From Neurospora crassa OR74A (lineage: Eukaryota > Ascomycota > Sordariomycetes > Sordariales > Sordariaceae), in assembly GCF_000182925.2 (NCBI RefSeq), contig NC_026503.1, positions 2,108,001 to 2,172,000 on the forward strand: a stretch of 64,000 nucleotides of DNA, in the 5' to 3' direction. Both the position numbers and the translations under genes were made by a program. The notes beneath the pieces are model-generated. The model saw only the letters and a list, made by a program, of their open reading frames with translations, did not search any database and was not told where the DNA came from. Below, one piece after another: positions 12,267 to 23,975 of this stretch (within the stretch, counting starts at the first letter, position 1; each line of letters begins with the position of its first letter).

Positions 12267-13058
12267 TGTGAAGGCGTCACTAGGATGTAATGACCTCGCA
12301 CACTCGCTACCTATATGGCTGTATTTTCAAGGCGATTCAAGACATGTCCGGGTGTATCGAATCATCCACCATGAATTGATGAACGTTGAAAACAGTTCAA
12401 ATGCCAAAAAAAATGTGGCAGAAAAGAAAAGTCCTAAAATTCAATGAACCAGAACAGTCTTGAAGGGCACAGCCGAATCCAGTATGTCGGTTCTTTTTCT
12501 CGTCCAGTTCATTGTTCAGGACGCGGTTGTTGCCTGGAGCAGAGTTCACTATAAATGACGTGCTGCTGGTTACAGGGGCGGCCAGGCTACAGCATCGCCC
12601 TTACCTAACTAACACTTGGCACTATGATAAACCCTTACATAACCCTAACCCAACTGTTGACTCTCTTGCACTAACACTTACACGAGCACAACGACCGACC
12701 ATCACAAAGAACACCAGGAGATTTTTTCATAACAAGTGGAATTAATCGACTATCTTCCATTTCCTGAAGCTTCGTAGGGAGCGAGGGGTTAATAAACCGG
12801 TGCCAAAGTATTACAAAGGAAAAATTAGGTGCTCAGTAAAGCCAGTCGAACCGTGCTACGCAGTCTCTGGGTATCCCTTCGTTTTCCCTCCGCCTTGGAT
12901 ACTATTTTGACTTGCTTCCTCCGACAATTAAATTGCAATGGGTATAAACCATGTACCTTTCAGAATTCCTCCCAACCATATTCAGCAGCATTCAATCATT
13001 AATCTTGCAAAGCCAGTTTTCCAGGTTCATTCCAAGGAAACGTCATCTCGTCATGTCT
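12267..13058. other. Ligase IV promoter and HAM1-like 3' region
   Basis: These 792 bases lie upstream of ligase IV and downstream of the HAM1-like gene, both on the minus strand. No coding signal is seen. A short telomere-like motif occurs at 12641-12651. Confidence 0.5.
12641..12651. promoter_or_regulatory. Telobox-like motif (AACCCTAACCC)
   Basis: The sequence AACCCTAACCC matches nearly two units of the fungal telomere repeat TTAGGG. It lies about 375 bases upstream of the ligase IV start codon. Interstitial copies of this kind can bind Myb-type telomere-repeat factors in promoters, but an isolated pair can also be chance. Function is an inference. Confidence 0.3.
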
Positions 13059-15915
13059 TCAAAGACCAACAGTAACGCGGCCGTTAGGGGCGCTGCCGAC
13101 ATTCTTCGTTCCAAAGCCGCTTACAGCAGGGTCACCAGGAAGGTAGTTGGCACCGGGAAGGTTCAGGCCATCGTTGCCAACGTTCAAGCTACCGTTGCCG
13201 ACGTTCATGCCAGGACCGCCATGGAGCGCGTGGCCGTTGCCAGTGCCGTGGGCTGCACCATTGGTGCCAGTGCCAGTGGTAGAGTGCGGCTTGCGGACAA
13301 CACGTGGGGCGGGGGGAATGTCGTGGCTCTTTCCAGCAGAACCAATTGAGAACACGGGGCTCTCCCACTTTTCGCCTTTGCGAGCGAGCTCCTTGTACTC
13401 CGTGGCCTTGGAGCTGATTCCGCCAGGAAGGCTGATGTGGGGGAAGATGCTGTCCTCTTTAGTGACAGCATAGTTGATCTTCTTGTCAGCAACAGCGCCC
13501 TCGGCCTTCTGCTTGCCCTGGAGGACCTTCTTCTGTGCCGCGGTGACATAGCGTTTGTAGATGTTGGGAGTCTTCTCGGGATCTTCGCGAGCCTCTTCAA
13601 GAGCCCTATCAGCCTCCTGCTTGATCTCGTACAGGATGCTGTCAAGTCTGGTAGCCTGATCACGAATGGCCTTCTCGAGAGCCTTCTGAAGACCGGGGCG
13701 GAGAACCTTGAGCATGATGGGCTTGAAGAGGTTGAAAAGCAATTTGTGGTTGGACTTGATCAACTTGATGCGGAATTGCTTGACATCAACATCCACCTTG
13801 TCAATCTTGAAAAAGTTCTGCCTGTCCTTAGCATCGGCCGAAGACATCTTCATGCGGAAGGTGAAGCCGTCACCCTCCAGCAAAATGTTGGCAATACCAG
13901 TGTCGCTGAGCGATGGGAAGCCCTGCTTCCGCTTGATATAGTAGCTCACATCGCGCAGATCCATTTGGATACCGGCAACTTTGACGTCAACGGACATATT
14001 CTTCTTGTTGGCGATCTTCTTGCGACCAAAGCGCAGGTAGTTTTCACTAGCAACTTCGAGGACATTGGGCATGAAGTTGTCGCTCTCAAGGACAAGGTTC
14101 TCAATCACAGCGTCGATCTGGTGATCCGAATACTCGATACGGGGAACCGGAATGTAAGCGACATTCTCGAACATGGCGGGGATGACCACGTCGGTCAGAT
14201 CCTTGACGAGATGGGGCTTGAAGGTAGGCTTGCCATTCTCATCGTTGCCAAGATCAGTGAACAACTTGTTCAGGGACGCCGCAAAGCTCTTGTTTTGGGG
14301 ATCATGGTCGAACTGATCGGCCAAGAACTTGAGTTCATCGATAACGCGATCGGTGTGGGCACGATACTTGTTGCGGAGAAGGTAGTTGCCTTGGTCGTAA
14401 AGGCGGTTCCACTCCTCGTTGGAAGCATCATCGAGGATGTAACCCTCCTCCTGGAGGCAGCGGCGAATGAAGCTGTTCATGGCCTTGAACCAGTTCTTCA
14501 ACTCTGGATCTTTGTCGGCATCCTCATAGATGGTCTTGATGGAAGCCCACAGATCATCGGTGGAAGTGCCATTGGCGAAGCGCTCGATAAGGGTCTTCAG
14601 ATCACCCTCGGCCTGGGCCAAAGCGTTACGCGTATCCTTCACAGTACTAGTGCCTCCCTGAGCAAGTCTGTTGGCGTGGCTACCGTACTCCTCGGCGATG
14701 TTGAGCAAAGTGGTGATCGCACGGTGGTAATCGGGGTGCTGCTGGATTTCAACGATCATTTTCTTTATAATATGTTAGCAATTTGTCAGTTGGAATCGAC
14801 ACTTCTCGTCACAAACATACCTTCAAGCGCCAGATCGTCTGTTCGCGACGCTCTTGGGGAACCTTCTTCTTGAAGTATTCCCTTGTACGGGCCTTGTACT
14901 CCTCCTTCTTCTTCTTGGCCTTCTCCTTGGTCTCATCATCAAGGTTCTGGTCAAGCTTGCGCTGAGCCGTGTTGGCAGCAGAAGAGAGACCCTTCTCAGT
15001 GTCAATACCGGAAGAGGCGCCAGTGCGGCCATCATGAGCAGCGGTGTTTGCCAAATCTCTGGGGTCGGCCGATCCATCAGGGTGAGCAGCAGAGGTGGCC
15101 TCGCCCAAGACATGCTTGGCGTCCTCCTTGGGGTTTCCCTTGTAAATGTTGCTGAACTTGCTCTTCGCCTGATCACGGGAAAAATCAGGCTTCTCGTGCC
15201 AAGTATTATCAGGAGCGGGCGCATCAAGCTGCTGAAGGTCCTCCTGGGAAGGCCTCACGCGAGCGGCGGCATTGGTAGCAGCATCGCCAGCGATATCACG
15301 GAGCAAGACGGTGGCATCCTTGACTGGTTTTTGTTAGCATTTTTATCGCTCAAATCTCTACAACCAAGCTGGAAAATTCAACTTACGCAGTTTGCGGAAC
15401 TGGCCGTTGGTGATGATGAGAGTGCCCAAAGTGCGCAATCCCTCGAGAGCCTGGTTGCCATGCTGCTGGGCCTGTTCCTTATCCACAGGGGCACCAGGGA
15501 GGCTGACAGCCTTGGGGTTGAACTGCTGTGTCTGCCAAATGAAATCCTGGAGGAGGTTTCCCTCATTCTTGGAGAGCAGGAGATTCTTGGCCTCTTTCAC
15601 AACCTCCCTGAAATCGGCAACGAGCTGCTGTCCCTCTGGAGAGAGCTTCTTGGATGGGTTTGCGAGCGCCTTGGACTGGAGGAAGCTGTTCAACGCAACA
15701 TCGATTTGGTCGTTCTACAAGAAAACAGTCAGCATGGCCTACACCCCGACTGCGACTGCTTTGAAGGTGGTTGAAGGTGGGTTTACCGAAGGAACTTTCC
15801 CGCACTGGAAAGCGCTGGCGATTCCGTAGAACTGAAGTTTGCGATTGACATCGGCCTCCTTCTGCTTGGAGTCAACCGGTCGGTTGACGTTTGCTTTTCC
15901 GTTGACGGTCGCCAT
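13059..15915 (-). CDS. HAM1-like fungal protein, probably TULIP-type lipid-binding
   Basis: Four exons, 15915-15787, 15714-15387, 15323-14821 and 14762-13059, give 887 aa. The introns are 72, 63 and 58 bp, with donors GTAAAC, GTAAGT and GTATGT; all phases close. The N-terminal part (about 1-320) has a helical start and a Lys/Glu-rich segment near 280-320. The main part begins KMIVEIQQHPDY and runs through LPGGISSKATEYKELARKGEKWESPVFS near 800, then a Gly/Asn/His-rich tail. From memory this matches the fungal HAM1-like N- and C-terminal domain families. The middle segment (about 500-680, with conserved runs such as VAGIQMDLRDVSYYIKRKQG and SLSDTGIANILLEG) resembles lipid-binding BPI/TULIP folds, which is an inference. 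No signal peptide or membrane segment is evident. It is unrelated to the nucleotide pyrophosphatase also called Ham1. Molecular function is unproven. Confidence 0.85.
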
Positions 15916-18900
15916 CTTCACCGATTAAAGAGCGGGAATCAAAGGGCACGCAAAGGTATTAGGGTGTCTGTGGGTATGTTTGCTGGGTATCACAGGAAAC
16001 TGAAAAAAAAGAAAAACTGAAAAATGGAAAACCGTGAGGTGAGACGGGTAGGATGCTGGCTGTTCGAATATCGTTCCTCAACTTGGAAAAGCAAACGACG
16101 ATTAGACGCGGACGAAGGCGGGGGGTAATCGGGTATTGGGTATCGGGTATCGTAATGTTTTAGATTTGGTACTGATATTAATGGACAAGAGGTCCAAGTC
16201 GAGGTTGATGTAGGGGAAGGGTTGAAATGTGAGACGGGGCAGGTGGTGGGTATAAGTCGGTTTATAGCAGGAAGGGACCAAAGGCTGTGCGTTTCCGGGA
16301 GGGCAGCCTGCTTGCAGTGATGCTTGACGCCAGGTTCTGTTTCGCGAGTGACGTGGGAGCAACCTTCGGCACGGAGGGATGGCATGCGTCATAGGGAAGG
16401 CACGCAAGACATCGGGGTTGGACAGCCTTTGAGGAAGCAGAAAGCCCAGACCTGTTTCCGGGGGGTAGGTAAAGGTAAAGCAAGAGGATTGGAAAAGCAG
16501 GGGGGGTCTACGTGTGTGAAGGCAGGGATGCAGAAGAGAAATCCAAAAAGAAAAAAAAGAAAAGGAAAAGAGAAAAAAAGGGATCTGAGGGGAGGGAAAC
16601 GCTGCCATGCCTTCACTTCTACTTCTCCCTTTCCACTTTTGCTCGCCAAATTCGCCCAGTCTCCCAAGTACTTTCTACCTGTTTGGAACACGCATTTACA
16701 TTTGTTATGTACTTCCCAGAAGGGCTAGTAAACAAGCTAGATGGTTATCCACTCTGCCCATTTCACGGAGTTTACTGCCAGACAAGGATTTGAAGCTCAA
16801 GGGACACTCCATGGAAAAGTTGGGACTCGGGTAGTAACCGTGACGATCGGTTGAGATATCGACGGATCTTGACGCCAATTGGGCGGCCAGGGGGGGGATG
16901 AGCTCGACTTCATCCAAGCAGAAGTGACAGACCAAGCCAAGCATGGTTGACGAGATGCACTACGATTCAATATGTGCGTCACATCAACCCTTTTTCGAAA
17001 TCTCTAGTTCTTTTTGAGACAAAGACCTTCCAGGTGAGGGGGCTGGCACACCCCGTGGCTGCACCGAAATGCACACAAACGGAGCACTTGCGCAACGTCG
17101 GCAGTGTGAATCAGTCCCTCATGCTAATTAGACGGCAGTTCAGACGGCCTCAAGATGAGATGCCTCCCGTCTTTGTCACTCTCGAGGATATCAGGCCACC
17201 CGCTTGTGTTGGTGTTTACTTCTGCGGTAGCCAGCCATTCTGGTGATACAATGCTCGGCTCGGCCTCACTGAACAGGATAGTCAGGGCAACACTTAAGCT
17301 GGCTTCCACCCCCCATCCCCAGATCCCATTCATCCTCCACCAACGTCCACACTTTCGCTTTCCTCCAGTAAAAGACGAAACAAACCCGAGTGAGCTACCT
17401 GATATCGGCATGGAGTCTCGCACCATGTGGGTGTCAGGATCACCTCTGTCTCATCTGGAGCACTCGGTGGGCCTCCGCACTATGTACTTGTGAAATGTTG
17501 AGCATCAATTGGCCTCTTTGATCAAGAAGAACTTGGGCTCACTCGCGTCAAAGCTTCTGTTTCCCCAACTCGTGACAGAGTATACTAGATATTATAAGTT
17601 TGCTTGACGTAACTTCGAATAGGAAAGATCTCGATAGGGCATGGCTCATATCGAGCACAAAAAAGGGGCCAATTCCGTGCGCTGCTACAAACCTCAGTTT
17701 GATTATGTTCAGGAATTTAGCACATGAGATAGTCGCAGTCCATGACGTCACGAGATGTGGGACTGTCGGCTTGTGGGTACGAGGCCTGGCGCGGTCTGGA
17801 CACTATAGGGTCACAATGCAACCTCGTCCATTGGACCTTCACGCGCATCATCAAACGAAACAAAACAAGCCCGAGACCCAGGAAAACTTGAAGCAATCCA
17901 ATATTATTGAGCTTCACCACCACACAAGGGTGAACCTCCAAGCTACCTTGCATCATGTTTTTGAACCCCCCCCCCCCCCCCCCCCCCCCCCATCGTCTGT
18001 TGCCAGTTTTTGTGATACTGAATGCATGACATTTGCCAAGACGACCCCGAATGGCCGCTGTCGGCCACGACACATGGGATGGGCAACGAACGGTTGTGAT
18101 TGTTGATAGTGATCATCGATCCCCCTTTATGTTTTTGTTTTACTTGGCAAGAGTGCACATGTGATGACGAGTAGGAAGAACACTGTGAGGCTGTGAGCAA
18201 ATTTGGTTTTATGGCTACCCTACTTGTACACCAAGGCGGATATTCGAGTGCTTCCATCGGTAGGATGGACATGGCCCCAAGCGCAGCTCATAGGGCTGGG
18301 CTGTAAGGCGTTCCAAAAACCTCAAGCTGTCACTCTTGCTGCTTAAATCCGTTCATCCTCCGGTTACCGGATCCACGACCGATCGTGCGTGAAGCAGTTG
18401 AGGAACTGCACATTTCGCACCCGGCAAGGGAATCTATGGGTAGGATTTATCACCCAGGAACCAACAACAGAATTCCGACACCAACCGCACAGTAAAACGA
18501 AAAGGCAAATGTTATGGTTGTTCTTGAATCAACTACTATCACGCACCAGCATTGGACATCTCCAAAGTCGCCAATCGGATACAATACCCTATACCGTTTT
18601 CCAGTATATCCTCGTCCGGACTAATATGAACTCGAAGATAGTGGTTTGAAGCTGAGGCCTGGACAACAGTCCACCGTCCGGTGAGGGCTGCGGGAAGGAC
18701 GGGACCCGGACCTACATCTCACCTCGGTGAACGGAATGACGGGAGCAACAAAAATGGTTCGTGCAGTCTCTTCGATCACGACAGTCACATGACCCTGGCC
18801 GGGAATTTGAAAAAAGTGGACGTCGCGCCACCCACCCAGCGGCGCGCCAAGGGGAGCTGGAAGCCTGGAGAAAGCGAATGACTGGCAGCAACAGCTGCAG

Positions 18901-20197
18901 CCGACAGTCCAGTAGGTACTGGTTTGTTGCAGTTGTTAGCTCGAGACCTCGTGTCAACTTTTCTATGCGTCTTGATGGCCAACTAACGTGTGTTATTACC
19001 TTGGAAACGCTATTTCCGATATTCAGTATATTATCTTGTTTCCCATCAAGACCTTTATAATCTATAACAAGCCTTTTTGACTTGTCTTTGCAAGCTTTGG
19101 GACTATTTGGGAGAGATTTGGTCTGGTGTGCACAATCAGACGTACATACCTAGCGTACCGAGCTAACAAGCCAACCAGCGTCGGACTGTGGTTTGCAGGA
19201 ATGGCCATGCCTTGCGGCGAGATATTGCAGCTGTCAAATCGCCTCACGCCGTGTCCAACAAGCAGCGCGGCTCGGGATTGGACGCCGAGTGGAAGGTCAG
19301 GGTTGCAAGGTCGCACTCGTCGCACCCGCCTGGGGAATCTTGGAGTCCAGGCAATTCTCCTGCGAGTGCAGGTGCAGGCAGTGCCTGAGTGTCCATTGCC
19401 CCTGGGGTTTCCGTTGTGCAGCGACAGTGGCAGAAGTGGCAGGCCCGGCATGGTGGACCGAAGCCTGCATTTGGACTTTGCTCATCTTTCTTCCTTTGTT
19501 TGTTCTGTCGCCTTATCCACTTTTTCTGCCTTTTCTTCACTTGGATTACCACCTGCAGGAAGATACATTTCTGCGCGTCCTCCAGCCTTGCCATGCCATA
19601 TACCCAATAGACTTCTGGTTCAAACTTCAGCGCGCCCATTGCATGTTTCAGCCTTTCGACTATCTGGACATATTCCATCTACAACAAACTACAGAGGTAG
19701 CGACTGAGTTGTACTCAGACACCAAAACACCCTACCCACTCCCCTCCTCCACTGCTTACGAGATTCCGCAGCGGCGGGATACCCACCGAACAATCCCACC
19801 GAACCAAGAACGGGGCGAGTCCACCTTTCCGTCGCGCCGCGCCTTTTCTCGGCGCAGGCCTCCCGAAACGAAGAGACCCCATTCAGTCCCATACTTTCCT
19901 TTTCTCTGCTGAGCCTGCTCCACGAAACGGAAGCTCGATCTTTGAACCCACTTCCGTCGGCTGCCTTTAGCACAAGAACAAAAAAAAAGCCGTATCGATA
20001 CCCTTACCTAGAACACGCCGTACAGCTCGACTAGTTTCTTTCCCTACGCCTTACGCCCCTCTACGTCGTCATACGTCGTCGCTCTTTCTTGTCTCTCTTT
20101 ATTTTGTTATTAGTAACCCATATACTGTCAATTTGAATCAGCACCGGCCCGCAAAGCGAACGAACGACGACCTCGGGAGGCGGAAAAGATAAGAGCC
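15916..20197. other. 4.3 kb divergent intergenic region (HAM1-like / DOT1)
   Basis: This stretch separates the starts of the HAM1-like gene (-) and DOT1 (+). Several open frames of 100-240 codons overlap in 19.1-19.9 kb, in three plus frames and on the minus strand. That is a sign of GC-rich composition, not coding, and none shows motifs or splice structure. A C26 homopolymer lies at 17966-17991. The last few hundred bases before 20198 are pyrimidine-rich and probably form the DOT1 promoter and leader. Confidence 0.5.
17966..17991. repeat. Homopolymer C26 run
   Basis: Twenty-six consecutive C residues lie in the DOT1/HAM1-like intergenic DNA. On the minus strand this is a G26 tract, able to form quadruplexes. 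Run length is unreliable in most sequencing methods. Confidence 0.9.
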
Positions 20198-21881
20198 ATG
20201 AGCATTTTCAACCAAAAATCAAAGTTCAAAATCAAGACCGAGATCCGCACCGTCCGCGAGACCGTCGAGCGTCCCAAACTCAAAGCGTCGACGTCCTCCT
20301 CGAGCATACCCACCACCGGTTCCTCACAACACTCCAACGTCCGGATCGCGGGGGCGGGGTCATCTCTGTCGCGCGCCTCCTCCACGCCCAGACTCAACGG
20401 AACCAGCCACACCACCTCTACCTCCTCCTCCGCCCGCGCCTCCCTCACCAAGGTCACCACAATCCCGACCGCACGACGGATACAGAGCGCGTCGCCCATC
20501 CCGTCCATCAACGGCGACGGCCGGAGCAGCCGCAAGCGGCGTGCAATCAAGGCCTCGAGCCGGTCGCCCATCAGCCCGCACTTTTCTGAAGACTCGGATT
20601 CGGACAGCAACGGGGACGAGAACTGGGAGGACAACCTGGACGCTCGCAAGCGTCGCAAGCGGGTACACGATGAGCGACCCGTTGACGTGAACCGGAAGCT
20701 ACGACACCCAAAGATCTGGAAGGGCGAGGAGGCGGATCAGGTGGAGCGGATACCCGGCCCGGCAATTATACATGCGGCCAAGGTTGCGAGCCTGGAGCAC
20801 AAGTGCAAGCCCGCGCTAGGGCTGAAGAACGAGGAGGTTGCTGTGAGGTTGCAGTATCCTGGGGCCAGGTATCCTGAACGGTGGGTAGTCCTCTTTTGCG
20901 ATTCTGTTCCTCTTCTCACCCCTCCATCAAGAAGCATGGAGCTAACTCGACGCGTGTGCGCATCATAGGTACGAACTAGTAGAGGGCAAAGATAAGATTG
21001 ATGCCGTCAAGGACATCGAAAAAGTAGTACAATTAGCCGCCTCGACCTATCTCACAGACGAAGAGGGCAAGATTTTTCTTGACCATCAAACAGGCATCCT
21101 CCGAAAGCTCGTCAAGAGCAAGAACCGATCCGACGGCCCCGGCTTCAAAGCCGCCCTCCGCGAATACAACGACGAATTCCTCAAGCTCATGCGCAAGGGC
21201 GTCATTGTCCGAAACCTCGACAAGATGCACGGGATACCGCGCGAGCTGGTGGATTTCATTCTCGACCAGGTATACGACCGCACCGTCGCCCCACGGGTCG
21301 AGCTCCTGGCCAAGTACCAAAACGGCAGCGACAACGTTTACGGCGAACTGAACCACCCTTTCATCTCCGACATTCTCGAGCGGACCAACCTGACCTCGGA
21401 CAAGGTCTTTGTCGATCTCGGCTCGGGTGTCGGCAACGTGACGCTTCAGGCTGCGCTCGAGATTGGGTGCGAGAGCTGGGGCTGCGAGATGATGGAGAAC
21501 GCGTGTAACCTGGCCGAGGCGCAGTACGACGAGTTCCTGGCCCGCTGCCGGCTGTGGGGGGTCAAGCCCGGCAAGGTACGCTTGGAAAGAGGGGACTTCC
21601 GTAAGAACGAGAAGATCCTCGAGGTGCTTAAGCGGGCCGATGTGGTGCTCGTCAACAATCAGGCCTTCACGTCGCAGCTTAATGACAACCTTGTCAGCAT
21701 GTTCCTGGACCTGAAGATCGGATGCAAGATCATCTCGCTCAAGACATTCGTGCACGACAACAAGAACGCCGAGAACGATGTGGCCACGTCGATCCTAGAT
21801 GTCGAGCACCTTACGTATCCTGAAGGCTATGTCAGCTGGACTGGCGCTAGCGGGACATATTGTATTTCGACCCGGAGGTGA
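20198..21881 (+). CDS. dot1: Histone H3-K79 methyltransferase DOT1
   Basis: This enzyme transfers methyl groups from S-adenosylmethionine to lysine 79 of nucleosomal histone H3, acting in telomeric silencing, meiotic checkpoint and DNA-damage signalling. Exons 20198-20880 and 20969-21881 give 531 aa. The 88 bp intron has donor GTGGGT, a GCTAAC branch site and acceptor ATAG, and joins ...YPER to YELVEG. Residues 1-190 are Ser/Arg/Lys-rich and disordered, with basic clusters such as [10 protein letters not shown] and RKRRKRV suited to nucleosome or DNA contact. The catalytic domain spans about 230-531. It contains [13 protein letters not shown], the cofactor motif [10 protein letters not shown] at about 375-384, a following acidic loop (GCEMME), and the substrate-side motif VLVNNQAF near 455. 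Length is close to yeast Dot1 (582 aa). Family assignment is secure. Confidence 0.96.
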
Positions 21882-22527
21882 TGCAACTGCCAGAGAGTAA
21901 ATGCTGCTCTGGATTGGGGAAACGAGGAGGTTAGCGAGCTCATTCCTGCTTTAGGGCTCCTGGGACCATGATGATGATATCTGGATCAAAACATTTGCAA
22001 GAGTATGCGCCTATGATGTGTCTTGTTATTCTAGCATAGCGGTTTCTGGATGGCGCGCCTGAAAAGCGAGCTTGTGTTATCCGCGTTGTATGGGCTTTTG
22101 TTTCTTCATACTGATTGATATACAGTATGGATGCGGAAAATAGGTGGAAGGGAAAGGGATGGGAAGTGTAAAAATGGAAAGGGAAAGGATACCGGGTTTT
22201 TATATCGTGTACATACATACCTTTTATAACAGTCCCTGTGTAGTCATACTACACTGGCTGCGAAGCTCATTACCAAAGATACCCAAACCCGAAACTCCCG
22301 CGCTGTGCCGATCAAAGCATCGTAACCCATATGCCTATCTCCCTCTGGTATCTTTTGCCTTGATCAGGGTGCTGGCAGCGTTCTTGAAAAGGATCATGGA
22401 ATCTTTTTCCAAGATCTCACACAGCCATCTTTGCCCTTCCTCTTGCTGTTCATATGTGCATCGCGCCGTGTGATGCTCTCCCTCGCTGTTGGGATCCGCG
22501 AATCTGAAATTCCTTGCTTTCCATCCT
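21882..22527. other. Convergent 3' region (DOT1 / ATG16)
   Basis: These 646 bases hold the 3' untranslated regions of two converging genes. Nothing coding is visible. A short AT-rich run with TATAC repeats lies at about 22195-22225. Confidence 0.5.
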
Positions 22528-23373
22528 TTATCGTCTCCTGGAACCGGATGACCGATGACCGGAACCCGACGTCGAATCATTCGCCATGTTCATGGCCTCC
22601 GCCTCTTGCCCGACCCGCTTCATGAAGCGGGCTACAAGCTGCTTGTTCTCCGCCTCCATCTCGGAACGCCGCTTTTCGACAAGATCCAAGTGGGTATTTA
22701 GCACCTGCAATTCATCCTGGACGTCCGCCAGCATCTTGCTCTTGGCGCGCAGCTCCTCCTCCCGGTCTCTGAGTTTGATAGTGAGCGTCTTCCTCTCGGC
22801 CGTCAATGTTTGTAATGTCTTGTTGTCGGTTGTCGTCTTCGTGCGCAAGCGGACGAGCTCCTCCTCGACTACATTCAACCGCCGCTGGAAGTCGCCCTTG
22901 GCGCGGAGGGCTTCGGCTAGATCGACACGGAGGCGGGCGAGAAGGGCAGAGTCGGCGGCGGTCGGCGCAGTTGTTGTCGAGTCGGAGGCAACGGCATCGG
23001 TCTTGGTGGTGTCTCGGTCTCGGGGCTTGTTGGCGGCGCCGCTACTTGACGAGGAGGATGATGATAGGTAGGTCTCGACTTGCTGTTGGAGGGCCGCCTT
23101 TTCGGCTTCGAGTACGGAGATGCGGTCGAAGAGTTGCTGGCCTGGAGTACTTGCATGTTCAGGATGATGTTTGCTGGGTGGTAAGTTTTGAGGAATGGAT
23201 GAAAGGGGAGCGGTGGGACTTCAAGCAAGCAAGACAAGACAAGAAGACAAGACAAGGAAGGAGGGCAAGGCCGAGGCAAGCAACTAACAGGTATCCACAA
23301 GCTCTCGGTTGACGGGATTTCGCTGGTCGGCATCCATGAGGGATGAAAGATACTCGTCGCGCCAGCCGGGCAT
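22528..23373 (-). CDS. atg16: Autophagy protein 16 (Atg16)
   Basis: Atg16 is the coiled-coil partner of Atg12-Atg5. The complex acts as the E3-like enzyme that attaches Atg8 to phosphatidylethanolamine on the growing phagophore. Exons 23373-23289 and 23141-22528 give 232 aa; the 147 bp intron has donor GTTAGT and acceptor CCAG. The N-terminus MPGWRDEYLSSLMDADQRN matches the Atg5-binding helix, whose W-x2-EY pattern is typical. Splicing yields ...RELVDTCQQLFDRISVLEAEKAAL, leading into a coiled coil that runs to about residue 210 with a Ser/Thr-rich break near 60-90. The region KMLADVQDELQVLNTHLDLVEKR corresponds to the conserved dimerisation block. There is no WD40 domain, as is normal for fungi. 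The tail is Ser/Gly/Arg-rich. Identification is strong despite the small size. Confidence 0.93.
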
Positions 23374-23975
23374 TTTGTTAGATTGCGGCGGAGAAAAGGT
23401 CCGTAGCAGATGGCTGGGAAGCTGAGCTCAGATAATCAAGAAGCGGGAAGTCAGAAGAATAAGGCTCCGGAAAGTTGGGAGATGGTACAAATTAACCGGC
23501 ATGGTTCGTTCCTGTGCCGGAGGATGGTGATGATGCAAACATAAGGTAGCGACGCTGGTCGGACCGGGAACTTTTGTCTTTAGCGCACCTGAGGAGGAGC
23601 TCATGATGGAGGGGCTTGTGGGGCTTGACAAGGGGACTGGGTACGGTAGGTCGGGTACCTCTAGGTTCGGTCCCCACACGGTGACTCCACGGGCAACCTC
23701 AAGGCCTGATCAACGACAACTTCGTTGAAGAGCAGGGGGGAGGCATCCATGGCATCCCACTGTGTGCGCCTGCCAGGTCATCCAAGGAACCTCCGCTAGC
23801 GTATCACCCACTGCAGTGCAGCCTGAGCCGCCCGGGGGGGTTGTTGCAGCCTGTTGGGAACGACAACACCTCACCTCCCCCACATGCGGGAATCTCGTAC
23901 CTTGCTGGAGACCTCATTCATGCTCATTCTCATCACTCCATCTCAACTCACTCTCAAATATGCAAACATGATGAT
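23374..23975. other. Shared divergent promoter (ATG16 / VPS16)
   Basis: About 600 bases separate the start codons of ATG16 (-) and VPS16 (+). I see no open frame worth noting. The distance suggests shared control of two genes that both act on delivery to the vacuole, which is an inference. Confidence 0.5.

Noticed and set aside
12951-13349. Plus-strand frame of 132 codons at the end of the HAM1-like gene
   Set aside because: It is antisense to the Gly/Asn/His-rich tail of the HAM1-like protein.
13437-15774. Plus-strand open frames of 478 and 306 codons
   Set aside because: They are antisense to the HAM1-like exons. The minus strand has consistent splicing and family motifs, and the plus frames read as Leu/Val-rich antisense of charged coiled regions.
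16102-16691. Minus-strand frames rich in Phe/Ser/Pro with hydrophobic stretches
   Set aside because: They are translations of a purine-rich tract near 16540-16600; no membrane-protein family or splice pattern is evident.
21033-21755. Minus-strand open frame of 240 codons
   Set aside because: It is antisense to the DOT1 catalytic exon.
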